From the NCBI RefSeq assembly GCF_032393985.1, contig NZ_CP135918.1, positions 5,581,724-5,645,723 on the forward strand: a DNA stretch of 64,000 nt, read 5' to 3'. The notes beneath the pieces were generated by a model that searched no databases, had not been told where the DNA came from, and was given only the letters and a program-made list of their open reading frames with translations. This stretch comes from Fischerella sp. JS2 (lineage in GTDB: Bacteria; Cyanobacteriota; Cyanobacteriia; Cyanobacteriales; Nostocaceae). This document shows, one piece after another, positions 17,696 to 26,640 of this stretch (its first letter is position 1; every line of letters begins with the position of its first letter). Made by a program: the position numbers and the translations under genes.

Positions 17696-17892
17696 AGGAC
17701 GCATTAGACGTGCAAGCGGCTACTTTCAGAGGCACTTAGGCTGCGTAATAACGCGATCACTGATTATGTCAGTCAGGAATTGGCAGTGCTATATCTCAAT
17801 AAGGCAATGTTAGAAGGTAGTGACCTAGCTTTGATAGTGTTGTTTCACAAGTTACTGCTTTGCGAGAACAAATGGAAAGTGCAAAATTAGGA
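17696..17892 (+). pseudogene. Short degenerate coding remnant
   Basis: Two reading frames join end to end to give AKDALDVQAA, then SEALRLRNNAITDYVSQEL and AVLYLNKAMLEGSDL, and after another shift VVSQVTALREQMESAKLGE. The protein-like composition across two frameshifts suggests a decayed gene fragment. I cannot identify the family. It sits directly upstream of the tandem GNAT genes. Could be chance. Confidence 0.3.
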
Positions 17893-17899
17893 GAGTCTC

Positions 17900-18739
17900 A
17901 TGAAACTCCAACGGTTTGAAAATGCAAAACAATTTTATGAGAGGGTGAAAGACTATTTACTCAATCACGAAGCAATGCATAACTTGCTGCTAGGAATAGC
18001 TAATACCTTGATTCATCATCCACAACGATATCAATCCCAACCCTACTTAGCAATAGTAGAAATAGACAGAGATATCGTTGCAGTGGCGATGAGAACACCA
18101 CCATATGATTTGGTGTTATCGCAAAGCAAAAATTTAGATGCAATCAAAGCGATCGCTCAAGACTTATATTTAGTTTCAGGATCAATATCAGCAGTTAATG
18201 CCCCCACCCTTGAGTCCGAAGCTTTTACACAAGCATGGTGTTCCCTTACAGGTCAATCCTATCAATTGAAAATGACCATGCGTGCTTTTCAATTAGAACA
18301 AGTCCACCATATTTCTCAAGCGCCAGGATATTTGCGATTAGCAACTGATAGTGATCAAAAACTTTTGAAACACTGGTTTGAAGCTTTTTGTCTAGAAGCC
18401 GTTGGCAAAGTTGAATCTGATCCCCAAGCTTGGATTAATCATCATTTGCAACAGCAAGCAGTTTACCTTTGGCAAGATGAGGTAACAGTTTCAATGGTTA
18501 GTCGTGGTCAACTCACACCTCATGGTGTGCGGATCAATTTGGTGTATACACCACCAGAATATCGTGGCAAAGGCTATGCTAGTGCTTGCTTGGCAGGGTT
18601 AAGTCAAAAATTACTTGATCAAGGACATAAATACTGTTTTTTGTTTACCGATTTAGCAAATCCAACCACTAATCATATCTATCAATTAATAGGTTATCGA
18701 CCTGTAGGTGATTGGCATAATTATTGTTTCATATCGTAG
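17900..18739 (+). CDS. GNAT N-acetyltransferase, tandem copy 1
   Basis: 279 residues. The C-terminal half is a GNAT domain: YTPPEYRGKGYASACLAGLS carries the R-G-K-G-Y acetyl-CoA loop, and the domain ends with FTDLANPTTNHIYQLIGYRPVGD. The N-terminal about 140 residues have their own conserved fold (MKLQRFENAKQFYERVKDYLL) seen in two-domain GNAT proteins. The start has GGAG 7 bases upstream. A paralogue follows 16 bases after the stop. The substrate is unknown. Confidence 0.8.
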   Translation: MKLQRFENAKQFYERVKDYLLNHEAMHNLLLGIANTLIHHPQRYQSQPYLAIVEIDRDIVAVAMRTPPYDLVLSQSKNLDAIKAIAQDLYLVSGSISAVNAPTLESEAFTQAWCSLTGQSYQLKMTMRAFQLEQVHHISQAPGYLRLATDSDQKLLKHWFEAFCLEAVGKVESDPQAWINHHLQQQAVYLWQDEVTVSMVSRGQLTPHGVRINLVYTPPEYRGKGYASACLAGLSQKLLDQGHKYCFLFTDLANPTTNHIYQLIGYRPVGDWHNYCFIS

Positions 18740-18755
18740 GAAATTGGGGGTTTAG

Positions 18756-19598
18756 ATGAAACTCCAACAATTTGAAGATGCAAAACAATTTTATGAGAGG
18801 GTGAAAGATTATTTGCTGATTCACGAAGCAATGCATAACGTGCAACTTGCACTTTGTCACGCCTTGATTCACAATCCGGAACGCTTCGAGGAAAAACCCT
18901 ATTTAGCAATTGTGGAGGCGGACGGAGATATTATTGCAGTAGTAATGAAGACAAAGTCTCGGAACTTACTGTTGTCAATGATACACGATTTTGTGGCCAT
19001 AGAGGCGATCGCTCAAAATTTACTATCTACCCAAAATTTACTACCAGGAGTCAACGGCCCGACGGCTGAGGCAAAAGCCTTTGCAGAGAATTGGCATTCC
19101 CTAACAGGTCAATCATACCAATTAAAAATGGCCCTGCGTGCTTTTCAACTAGAACAAGTTCAGATTATCTCTAAAGCAAATGGTTACTTACGTCAGGCAA
19201 CACAAAGCGATCGCGAAATCCTCATCCGTTGGTTTGCAGCCTTTGTACTAGAAGCTTTGCACACTCCTCCCACAAATACCGAACGTGCTGTTGACAACCA
19301 TTTGCAGCGCGGTACTGCTTACATTTGGGAAGATATAATCCCCGTCTCTATGGCTTGTCATACTGGTGTCACACCCAACGGTGCAGGAGTTAGTATGGTG
19401 TACACACCACCAGAATATCGCCAAAAGGGCTACGCTAGTGCTTGCGTGGCAGCTTTGAGTCAAATCTTACTTCAGCAGGGGTATAAATACTGTTTTTTGT
19501 TCACAGATTTGGCAAACCCAACTAGCAACCACATTTACCAAGCAATTGGTTACCGGGTTGTAGGTGATTTGTATGATTATTGTTTCCTGTCTGATTGA
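18756..19598 (+). CDS. GNAT N-acetyltransferase, tandem copy 2
   Basis: 280 residues and clearly homologous to the upstream gene along its whole length: the N-terminal MKLQQFEDAKQFYERVKDYL and the C-terminal YTPPEYRQKGYASACVAALS and FTDLANPTSNHIYQAIGYR match almost residue for residue. The loop is R-Q-K-G-Y. A tandem duplication followed by divergence is the simplest reading, and the two genes are probably one transcript. Middle regions (about 70-130) differ more and may set acceptor preference. Confidence 0.8.
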   Translation: MKLQQFEDAKQFYERVKDYLLIHEAMHNVQLALCHALIHNPERFEEKPYLAIVEADGDIIAVVMKTKSRNLLLSMIHDFVAIEAIAQNLLSTQNLLPGVNGPTAEAKAFAENWHSLTGQSYQLKMALRAFQLEQVQIISKANGYLRQATQSDREILIRWFAAFVLEALHTPPTNTERAVDNHLQRGTAYIWEDIIPVSMACHTGVTPNGAGVSMVYTPPEYRQKGYASACVAALSQILLQQGYKYCFLFTDLANPTSNHIYQAIGYRVVGDLYDYCFLSD

Positions 19599-19935
19599 AT
19601 TAGGATTTACAGTCAATTGAGGCTAGCGTTGAGTGAATTGTTTTAGAAAAAACGAACACAGATGCACACAGATGCACACGGATGATTTATCGGTGTGCAT
19701 CGGTGGTCGATTTTCAAAACCTAATTTTTGCCATAGCTTTGATTTCTAACAGGTCTACTCATATAGGCGTCATGTCACAGTTTCATTCTGTTACGTTTAC
19801 CGATATTGAAACGGCTGTGAAGCATCTTGCTGGTATTGCTCATCGTACCCCAGTTATAACTTCAACAACTGTAAATCAACGCACGAATAGTCAAGTTTTT
19901 TTCAAATGCGAAAACTTTCAACGCACAGGTTCTTT

Positions 19936-19943
19936 TAAATTTC
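19936..19943 (+). repeat. 8-bp target-site duplication, left
   Basis: TAAATTTC directly before the IS end; the same eight bases follow the other end at 20700-20707. An 8-bp duplication is usual for IS1-type insertion. Confidence 0.9.
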
Positions 19944-19967
19944 GGCGTTGCTGAATAAAGGTATGTT

Positions 19968-20315
19968 TTAGGCAGGTAAGGGAACAGAACGATATTTGAG
20001 GTAGTGCAATAACAATCGAACAGAGTATCTCAGCATTTCCTCGGTTTTGGAATAACATAAAGTTTTACGATGAAGACGAGCCAAATAATGTCTAAGCCTT
20101 GTGTTTTCATTTTCGACTCGTGTCATGTAGGTCTTACTCACAATTTGGTCACCATCAGGAACAAAACAAGGGTAAACAGGGTATCCATCTGTGACGTAAA
20201 AATAACTCTGCCAACACTGGACAATGTTCCATAACTGTTGGAAAGTAGTCGAACTACGATCACCTAAAACCCAAGCAAGAATACCTTGAGTAAAGTGATT
20301 TACCGCCGTCCACAA
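19968..20315 (-). CDS. IS1-family transposase, second frame (InsB-like)
   Basis: At least 115 residues as an ATG frame, but the real product is reached by -1 frameshifting from the upstream frame, giving KKNKIWLWTAVNHFTQGILAW at the joint. The catalytic domain continues with Asp in YVTDGYPVYP and Glu in VENENTRLRHYLARL, completing a DDE triad. The C-terminus ends LLHYLKYRSVPLPA. Confidence 0.85.
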   Translation of the reverse strand: MWTAVNHFTQGILAWVLGDRSSTTFQQLWNIVQCWQSYFYVTDGYPVYPCFVPDGDQIVSKTYMTRVENENTRLRHYLARLHRKTLCYSKTEEMLRYSVRLLLHYLKYRSVPLPA

Positions 20316-20659
20316 CCAGATTTTATTTTTTTTGAACCAATAAATGTTTCTAATTCATCTAGTTCTCCCACCTGCGGAATTTCCTTTGAATTTGGTGTAT
20401 CCGCCAATTGTGTACCCACTCGTTTAACCCAATGAATAATGGTAGTATGATGAACGTTTTTCACCCTTTCAATTCCACGAAATCCCATACCATTGACGTA
20501 CATTTTTAGGCATTCTTGTTTGATTTCATCCGAGTAGCCCCTGGGTGGTTTATAGACATCAATGAATTGACGACCACAATCACAGCAAATGTGATTCTGT
20601 TTACCTCTTTTCTTTCCATTCTTACGGTTATGACAAGATCCACAGCGTGGACATTCCAT
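20300..20659 (-). CDS. IS1-family transposase, first frame (InsA-like)
   Basis: 119 residues. It starts with a CxxC zinc motif (MECPRCGSC...) and a second CxxC (CCDCGRQF), then a helix-turn-helix (GMGFRGIERVKNVHHTTIIHWVKRVG). It ends after IGSKKIKSGCGRR. The first catalytic Asp lies in GELDELETF. A run of eight A residues on the coding strand (20333-20326) provides an A-AAA-AAA slippery site for the -1 shift that yields the full transposase. Confidence 0.85.
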   Translation of the reverse strand: MECPRCGSCHNRKNGKKRGKQNHICCDCGRQFIDVYKPPRGYSDEIKQECLKMYVNGMGFRGIERVKNVHHTTIIHWVKRVGTQLADTPNSKEIPQVGELDELETFIGSKKIKSGCGRR

Positions 20660-20699
20660 GATTAATTGACCTCAATTCATACCGCTATTATGCAACGCC

Positions 20700-20707
20700 T
20701 AAATTTC
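20700..20707 (+). repeat. 8-bp target-site duplication, right
   Basis: TAAATTTC repeated immediately after the right inverted repeat of IS copy A. Removing the element and one copy restores the reading frame of the interrupted gene exactly. Confidence 0.9.
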
Positions 20708-21618
20708 GTGGTGCATACAATGCACTCTTGCAGTTATCAGCAGATCAAAAACAAAAAGGTGTGATCACATTTTCATCGGGGAATCACGCTCAAGCGATCG
20801 CCTTAGCTGGAAGTTTGCTCAACATTCCCACAACTATAGTCATGCCAGAAGACGCCCCTAGTGTCAAATACTCAGCAACTCGTGGTTATGGTGCAGAGAT
20901 AATTTTATATGACCGCAAGACTACAAACAGGGAAGAGTTAACTCAAACTTTGGCACTGGATAGAGGTCTAACAATTATCCCTCCCTACGACCATCCTCAT
21001 ATAGTCGCGGGACAGGGGACAGCAGCTAAAGAACTAGTAGAGGAAGTCGGTGGATTAGATTTACTGTTAGTGTGTTGTGGTGGTGGCGGCTTACTTTCTG
21101 GAAGTGCGATCACGGCTAAAGCCCTTTCACCCAATTGTAAAGTCATCGGTGTAGAACCAGAACGCGCTGACGATGCTACCCGTTCTTTTCACACTAAAAC
21201 CCTCCACACTGTCAATAATCCTGATACCATCGCTGACGGTGCGCGGACTTCTAGTTTAGGTAAAATTACGTTTCCTCTAGTATTAAATTACGTCGATGAC
21301 ATGGTAACAGTATCTGAGGAAGCAATTGTTAAGACTATGCTCTTTTTATGGGAACGCTTAAAAATAGTTGTAGAACCTACTGGAGTATTAGCTGCTTCTG
21401 CATTATTAGAAGGTGTGATGAATTAACCTGACGCGAAGATTGGTGTAATTATTAGCGGTGGAAATGTAGATTTAACACAAGTTAGGAAATTATTTTCCTG
21501 TTGATTCTGAACTCGACTTTACCCATTTATCAATCCAGAGTTTATTGAACATATGTATAAAAAACAGCAAAAAGTTCCAAATCGCTCGCAAAATCAAACA
21601 CAACAACAGAATTGACCT

Positions 21619-23112
21619 ATGATTGTGAAACCGAAATATTTGGTAGTGTCACTGTTTATCTTGCTAGGAGGAATTTATCCTAGTGATGCAGTCTCCACAC
21701 CCCCTGACCCGAAAATATTACACGTGATCAATCGCCTCAGTTTTGGCCCTCGTCCTGGAGATGTAGCGAAAGTCAAAACTTTAGGTATAGAAAATTACAT
21801 AAAATCACAACTCTCACCAGATTCTATTCCGGAACCGCAAAGCTTGACAAATCAATTGTCACAGCTTGAGACTCTGAACATGAGTCCAGTGGAACTATAC
21901 AGAGAATATGCGCCTGTTTTTAAAGCTCAACAACCAGCCCAGCAAGCCCTTCATGGGAAGGTACGATTAGTAATTCAACAGGCAGTCCAAGCACGCTTAC
22001 TCAGGGCAACACAAAGCCCTCGACAACTGCAAGAAGTGATGGTGGATTTTTGGTATAACCATTTCAATGTTTATGCGGGCAAAGGACTGGATCGGTTGTG
22101 GATAGGAGTATACGAGCAAGAAGCCATTCGACCTTATGTACTGGGCAGCTTTCGCGACCTCTTGGAAGCAACAGCCCGCCATCCTGCCATGCTCTTTTAC
22201 TTGGATAACTGGCAAAATACTGCTCCTGGTAGTCCTGGTGCGCGGGGAAGATTTCAAGGTATCAACGAGAACTATGCTCGTGAATTGATGGAACTCCACA
22301 CCTTGGGGGTAGACGGTGGTTATACTCAACAAGATGTGGTTGCCTTAGCACGAATTTTAACAGGTTGGGGATTCCGTCGCGATCGCCAGACTAGTACTGG
22401 TTCAGGATTCTACTTTGACCCAAAGCGGCATGACTTTAGCGATAAGGTTTTCTTGGGACACACAATTAAGGGTAGCGGCGAAGCTGAAGTTGAACAAGCC
22501 TTAGATATCTTAGCTCGCAGTCCTGCAACTGCTCATCACATTAGTTATCAATTAGCTCAGTATTTCGTGAGCGATCGTCCTCCTGAAACTTTGGTAAAAC
22601 GTCTACAAGAGCGCTTTTTAGCAACCAATGGTAATATTCGGGAAGTTTTAAATACCCTATTTCACAGTCCAGAGTTCTGGGATACGAGTAACTTTAATAC
22701 AAAATTTAAAACACCATATCAATACGTGGTATCTGGAATACGAGCAACAGGTATCAAAGTTGAGAATTTTACTCCCCTGGCTAACACTCTAAAACAATTG
22801 GGAATGCCTCTCTACGGTTGCCAAACTCCCGATGGTTACAAAAACACACAAGAGGCATGGTTAAATCCTGATGCTATGACTCGCCGTCTTAACTTTGCCA
22901 CTGCCTTAGCCAGTGGACGTTTACGGCTGGCAATGCCACTTAATCCAACTAAAAACAACCAACTAAGCCGCAATCAGCCAGTAGATGCCTTGCAATTAGC
23001 AAATACACTTGGCAATTCTTTTTCCAAAAAAACCCAAACTGCTATTGCTTCGAGTCCTCCTCAATTGCGGGCAGCATTAATCTTAGGCAGTCCAGAGTTT
23101 ATGTATCGCTAG
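21619..23112 (+). CDS. DUF1800 family protein
   Basis: 497 residues with an N-terminal signal peptide (about 1-25, ending near PSDAV). DUF1800 features include INRLSFGPRPGDVAKVK near the start, MVDFWYNHFNVY, ENYARELMELHTLGVDGGYTQQDV and VALARILTGWGF. These proteins are exported, of unknown biochemical function, and almost always paired with a DUF1501 protein, as here. The DUF1501 gene begins 251 bases after the stop. A role in envelope or polysaccharide processes is only suspected. Confidence 0.85.
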   Translation: MIVKPKYLVVSLFILLGGIYPSDAVSTPPDPKILHVINRLSFGPRPGDVAKVKTLGIENYIKSQLSPDSIPEPQSLTNQLSQLETLNMSPVELYREYAPVFKAQQPAQQALHGKVRLVIQQAVQARLLRATQSPRQLQEVMVDFWYNHFNVYAGKGLDRLWIGVYEQEAIRPYVLGSFRDLLEATARHPAMLFYLDNWQNTAPGSPGARGRFQGINENYARELMELHTLGVDGGYTQQDVVALARILTGWGFRRDRQTSTGSGFYFDPKRHDFSDKVFLGHTIKGSGEAEVEQALDILARSPATAHHISYQLAQYFVSDRPPETLVKRLQERFLATNGNIREVLNTLFHSPEFWDTSNFNTKFKTPYQYVVSGIRATGIKVENFTPLANTLKQLGMPLYGCQTPDGYKNTQEAWLNPDAMTRRLNFATALASGRLRLAMPLNPTKNNQLSRNQPVDALQLANTLGNSFSKKTQTAIASSPPQLRAALILGSPEFMYR

Positions 23113-23321
23113 TTGGTTACAACCTTTGTCAAAGTTAGCTTTGAGCTAACAATTAGCTTTTAACCCCAAATTTATTTGAGGGCAAGATATCCGGTAGGTG
23201 CAAGACACTAATGTGATAAATTACACAACGAGGCAATGAAAATTTAACTCCTCCTACACCTCTACACCCAAACCACCCCCACACCCATTTTCAAGACAGA
23301 TATGACTCACCAACCACCACC

Positions 23322-23357
23322 AACTAACTACTAACTACTAACTACTAACTACTAACT
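23322..23357. repeat. Heptamer short tandem repeat (ACTAACT)
   Basis: About five consecutive ACTAACT units immediately upstream of the DUF1501 start codon, between it and the DUF1800 stop. It is a typical filamentous-cyanobacterial STRR. Its proximity to the translation start means no classical Shine-Dalgarno site is visible for the downstream gene. Confidence 0.8.
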
Positions 23358-23363
23358 ATATTT

Positions 23364-24590
23364 ATGAATAGACGCGATTTTCTTTTCCATGCAGGTGCTT
23401 TTTCAGTTAGTACCTTAACAGCAGTCGGAACAAACGCTTGGTTAGCCAGATCCGAAACCCAAAACAGTAACCAGAAGCGTTTGATTGTTATCTTTCTACG
23501 TGGTGCAATCGATGGATTGAGTGTAGTAGTTCCTTACTCAGAGACTGCTTACTATCAGGCACGGTCAAAAATTGCTATTCCCAAACCTGGTAATGAAGGA
23601 GGAGTTCTCGATTTAAATGGTCATTTTGGGTTACATCCAGCATTGGCTTCCCTAATGCCTTTATGGCAACAGAAAACTCTTGCCTTTGTTCATGCCAGTG
23701 GTTCTCCTGATCCTACTCGTTCCCATTTTGATGCTCAAGATTACATGGAAAGTGGTACTCCTGGTATAAAGCGGACTACCGACGGCTGGATGAATCGTTT
23801 ACTTAGAGTTTTATCAGGAAACTCGCCCATCAAAGCAGTAAGCGTGAGTGCGACAACACCGCGCATTTTATCTGGACAAATATCTGTGGCGAACTTGGAC
23901 TTAAATAGAGCTGTTACCAAACCTTCACTGTTAGATCGTCCCCAAGTGGAAGCAGCATTTGAGCAACTCTACAATGGTCATGATCAGTTGAGTCAAACCT
24001 ATCGAGAAGGCCAACAAGCACGTCAAGCATTAAAGGCCGACCTCAATGCCGAAATGGAAATGGCCAATAATGGTGCGCCTTTACCTAATGGTTTCGCCAA
24101 AACTGCCCTACATTTAGCACAATTAATGGTTAAAGACTCTCGAATCGAGTTAGGATTCATGCAATTGGGAGGTTGGGATACCCATGTCAATCAAGGTGGT
24201 AGTAAAGGAAAGTTAGCCAGAAACTTGGCACAACTAGGACAAGGCTTAGCAAGTTTAGTGAAGGGATTAGGGCCTGTTTATCAACACACTACTGTTTTAG
24301 TTATGTCTGAGTTTGGTCGTACCGTCAGCGAAAATGGCAATGGTGGTACAGATCACGGACACGGAAATGTCATGTGGGTGTTAGGTGGAAGAATTCGCGG
24401 TGGCAAGGTTTATGGAGAATGGCCAGGTTTAGGAACTAACCAACTTTACCAAGGCAGAGACTTAGCAATTACCACTGATTTTCGAGATGTGATTGCTGTA
24501 GTTTTAGAACATCACATGAATTTAAACGACGCTAAAATGAACCAAGTTTTTTCAAATTATATACCTACTAATAAGATTAATTTGATATAG
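23364..24590 (+). CDS. DUF1501 family protein (Tat-exported)
   Basis: 408 residues. The N-terminus MNRRDFLFHAGAFSVSTL is a twin-arginine signal (NRRDFLF). The alkaline-phosphatase-like fold is suggested by VIFLRGAIDGLSVVVPY, GGWDTHVNQGGS and MSEFGRTVSENGNGGTDHGHG, the metal-site-like C-terminal motif. The pairing with DUF1800 is conserved across many bacteria. Export through Tat implies folding, and probably metal loading, in the cytoplasm. Biochemical activity is unknown. Confidence 0.88.
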   Translation: MNRRDFLFHAGAFSVSTLTAVGTNAWLARSETQNSNQKRLIVIFLRGAIDGLSVVVPYSETAYYQARSKIAIPKPGNEGGVLDLNGHFGLHPALASLMPLWQQKTLAFVHASGSPDPTRSHFDAQDYMESGTPGIKRTTDGWMNRLLRVLSGNSPIKAVSVSATTPRILSGQISVANLDLNRAVTKPSLLDRPQVEAAFEQLYNGHDQLSQTYREGQQARQALKADLNAEMEMANNGAPLPNGFAKTALHLAQLMVKDSRIELGFMQLGGWDTHVNQGGSKGKLARNLAQLGQGLASLVKGLGPVYQHTTVLVMSEFGRTVSENGNGGTDHGHGNVMWVLGGRIRGGKVYGEWPGLGTNQLYQGRDLAITTDFRDVIAVVLEHHMNLNDAKMNQVFSNYIPTNKINLI

Positions 24591-24608
24591 ATTATTTAAA
24601 TAAATTAC

Positions 24609-25157
24609 ATGAATAATTCTCGCCTCATCAAAATTAGTAAATACCTTAGCAAACACCTCCGCCATCAACCAGAACGCATTGGTTTGAAACTTGCTCCTGG
24701 TGGCTGGGTTGCTGTTGATGAATTATTAGCAGCGTGCCAAAAAAATCAGTTTCCCATAACCCGTGCAGAACTCAATGAAGTTGTCGCTAACAACGATAAA
24801 AAACGCTTTTCTTTTGATTCTACAGGTGCTTTCATTCGTGCTAATCAAGGACATAGCACTGATGTTGATTTACAACTAGAACCTGTTTCTCCTCCTGATG
24901 TGCTTTATCACGGTACAGGACACGAATCTGTTGATTCAATTTTGCAAACAGGACTTAATAAAATGTTGCGTCATCATGTGCATTTATCAGCTGATATTGT
25001 TACAGCCAAAACAGTTGGTGCAAGACATGGTAAACCAGTAGTATTGATTGTAGATGCGGCGGCAATGTATGAAGCTGGTTATATTTTTTATTGTTCTGAT
25101 AATGGAGTTTGGTTAGTTGATCATGTACCACCAGAATATTTGCAGAAAAATGAATAA
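24609..25157 (+). CDS. kptA: RNA 2'-phosphotransferase (Tpt1/KptA family)
   Basis: 182 residues, the normal length. It transfers a 2'-phosphate from RNA to NAD, giving ADP-ribose 1'',2''-cyclic phosphate and nicotinamide. Visible motifs are KYLSKHLRHQPE (catalytic KxLSKxLRH), FIRANQGHS (RANQGHS), LYHGT and HVHLSAD. In bacteria its natural RNA substrate is unclear, since there is no tRNA-splicing ligase that leaves a 2'-phosphate; roles in RNA repair or ADP-ribosylation are discussed. It starts 18 bases after the DUF1501 stop, in the same direction. Confidence 0.92.
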   Translation: MNNSRLIKISKYLSKHLRHQPERIGLKLAPGGWVAVDELLAACQKNQFPITRAELNEVVANNDKKRFSFDSTGAFIRANQGHSTDVDLQLEPVSPPDVLYHGTGHESVDSILQTGLNKMLRHHVHLSADIVTAKTVGARHGKPVVLIVDAAAMYEAGYIFYCSDNGVWLVDHVPPEYLQKNE

Positions 25158-25255
25158 ACAGAAGTAGTCATGATGAAATGCATACAGCAATAATCAATAA
25201 AAAAACTTTCTTTCCTTGTGCTTCTTACTATCTGCCTCCTGCCTTTCTACAAAGT

Positions 25256-25792
25256 TTACTGGTGATGCATAATCTCAATAACCGTCTTCAACCAATCAAT
25301 ATAAATCTGTTCTCTACGTAACACCAACTCTAATACAAGTCTTTGCATAATCTGTTCACGACTCACATACTGATCGCCAAGCATGGGTAAATTAATCTTT
25401 TCACACTCAGTTAGTTTTTCAATACGTGCAGCTAGCTGCTGTTCTAGGAGTTGAACGATCGCTTCATTAGGTAAGTGCGCTGCGAAAAATAACTGAAGGA
25501 GTAACGGTTCTCTTAGTGTTGGTAAAGGCTGGGGAGATTGTAACCATCGGATGAATTCGGCTTTTCCCGCCTCCGTCACACTGTAGACTTTGCGATTAGG
25601 GCGATCACATTGAATCTCAATGCTACAAGTAATCCAACCCTGTTCCAGTAATTTATCAAGGGTTCTGTAAATCTGTGCTTGGTCTGCTGGCCACAAGTGA
25701 ACAAGGTATTGATCGAAGCAGTTTGTTTTCAGTTCGTAGCCTGTCCTCTGTTCTTCCTGAAGCAGACCCATTATTGCATATGCTAGCGACAT
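25256..25792 (-). CDS. PadR-family transcriptional regulator
   Basis: 178 residues. The N-terminal winged helix (AYAIMGLLQEEQRTGYELKTN, IYRTLDKLLEQGWI and YSVTEAGKAEFIRWL) is PadR. The C-terminal helical domain, about 95-178, resembles the Vir_act_alpha_C dimerisation region. PadR proteins usually repress an adjacent transporter or detoxification gene. Here the divergent neighbour is a decayed pirin-like fragment, so a former target may have been lost. Confidence 0.85.
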   Translation of the reverse strand: MSLAYAIMGLLQEEQRTGYELKTNCFDQYLVHLWPADQAQIYRTLDKLLEQGWITCSIEIQCDRPNRKVYSVTEAGKAEFIRWLQSPQPLPTLREPLLLQLFFAAHLPNEAIVQLLEQQLAARIEKLTECEKINLPMLGDQYVSREQIMQRLVLELVLRREQIYIDWLKTVIEIMHHQ

Positions 25793-25959
25793 AGACGGTT
25801 TTCCGCAAGTAAAGTAGTTTAAGCTCTATCTGTCATTTCTGATATGGATGCTAATATAAGACTAATCATATATAAGAGTTATCTAGCACGGTAATCTTGA
25901 TGACGGCATAAATTAACAAAAACCGTAACTATCTGGTTGTGGATTGAAAGAACTACCAA

Positions 25960-26110
25960 CTTTTGCCGTTGAGGTTTTACAACATTGAATTGGAAGGTGA
26001 GGAAGTGGCGATCACCAATTTATCAGATGCGAAATCACCATTGAATTTGTTGCTAATTGCTGGCGTACCACTCAACCCACTCTACAAAATCATTCCAGCT
26101 ACTGCAAACT
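25960..26110 (+). pseudogene. Pirin-like C-terminal remnant
   Basis: An open run reads RFYNIELEGEEVAITNLS then SPLNLLLIAGVPLNPLYKI. The LLLIAGVPLN segment is the conserved Pirin_C strand that normally continues into NEPIAxYGPFVMNT; here it breaks off after two residues. There is no start codon with a ribosome site and no N-terminal cupin. It seems to be a fragment left between the PadR gene and the next hypothetical gene. Low confidence because it is short. Confidence 0.35.
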
Positions 26111-26134
26111 ATTGTAACGAGAGGATGGGTTCCA

Positions 26135-26545
26135 TTGACTTCTAACATACTTATACAGCGAATACATCAACATCAATATCTGCGCGATTTGCGAAATAAA
26201 TTGCTACACCTTCACCGGATGTTGCTGGATACAGAACGCATCAATTACGAACAGGTGCGTGGACGAGTATCGAACGGAGAATTACTCCGACTCGTCATCG
26301 AACATGAACAATTCGCTTGGTTGCATCGCATATCTGAAGTGATTGTGGAAATTGATGAAATGTTGCAAGCAGATAAACCGATATCACTGGAAGATGTCGA
26401 AAATTTGATTGCTGATGTTAGCGCACTGCTGACACCACAAGAGGAAGGAAATGCGTTTGCCAGAAAATACTACAATGCTCTGCAACGGGAAGCTAGCGTT
26501 GTATTGGCACATGCAGAGGTGTCACAACTGCTTGCATCCAAGTAA
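26135..26545 (+). CDS. Conserved helical hypothetical protein
   Basis: 136 residues if started at the TTG at 26135, which has GAGAGGA about 9 bases upstream; an in-frame ATG at 26057 overlaps the pirin remnant and adds residues that look unlike a protein start. The sequence is largely helical (LRDLRNKLLHLHRMLLDTERINYEQVRG) with a conserved-looking core LVIEHEQFAWLHRISEVIVEIDEML and C-terminal LAHAEVSQLLASK. I do not recognise a named family. It is a soluble cytoplasmic protein; function unknown. Confidence 0.55.
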   Translation: MTSNILIQRIHQHQYLRDLRNKLLHLHRMLLDTERINYEQVRGRVSNGELLRLVIEHEQFAWLHRISEVIVEIDEMLQADKPISLEDVENLIADVSALLTPQEEGNAFARKYYNALQREASVVLAHAEVSQLLASK

Positions 26546-26605
26546 TTGACACTACCCGATAAATCTATCGTGATAGGGATTGTTGGTTCAAAGAGTCTAC
26601 CTTAA

Positions 26606-26640
26606 GTAAAAATAGGTAATATCGAATTACCTATTTTTAC
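26606..26640. terminator. Perfect 15-bp stem-loop
   Basis: GTAAAAATAGGTAAT at 26606-26620 pairs exactly with 26626-26640 around a five-base loop. It lies 60 bases after the helical hypothetical gene and ends in TTTTTAC, so it suits a terminator working in either direction. Confidence 0.65.

Larger units (their letters stand above)
19944..20699. mobile_element. IS1-family insertion sequence, copy A (756 bp)
   Basis: Ends are GGCGTTGCTGAATAA at the left and the complement of GGCGTTGCATAATAG at the right, giving an 8-base perfect core with imperfect extension. The two overlapping transposase frames lie on the minus strand. The element is flanked by an 8-bp direct duplication and interrupts the PLP-enzyme gene in opposite orientation. 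A second copy of the same 756-bp length lies at 36234-36989. Confidence 0.9.
19772..21504 (+). pseudogene. Threonine dehydratase/serine racemase-like gene broken by IS
   Basis: The N-terminus MSQFHSVTFTDIETAVKHL runs to CENFQRTGSFKF, the PLP-lysine segment. An IS1-family element then splits the Arg codon right after it. After the element the frame resumes as RGAYNALLQLSADQ, with SSGNHAQAIA and the CCGGGGLLSG phosphate loop, so the uninterrupted gene would encode a fold-type II PLP enzyme of about 320 residues. Independently, an in-frame TAA at 21424 follows EGVMN, and beyond it the reading frame continues PDAKIGVIISGGNVDL to a TGA at 21502. So the gene has two lesions. Product and function are lost. 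Confidence 0.85.
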
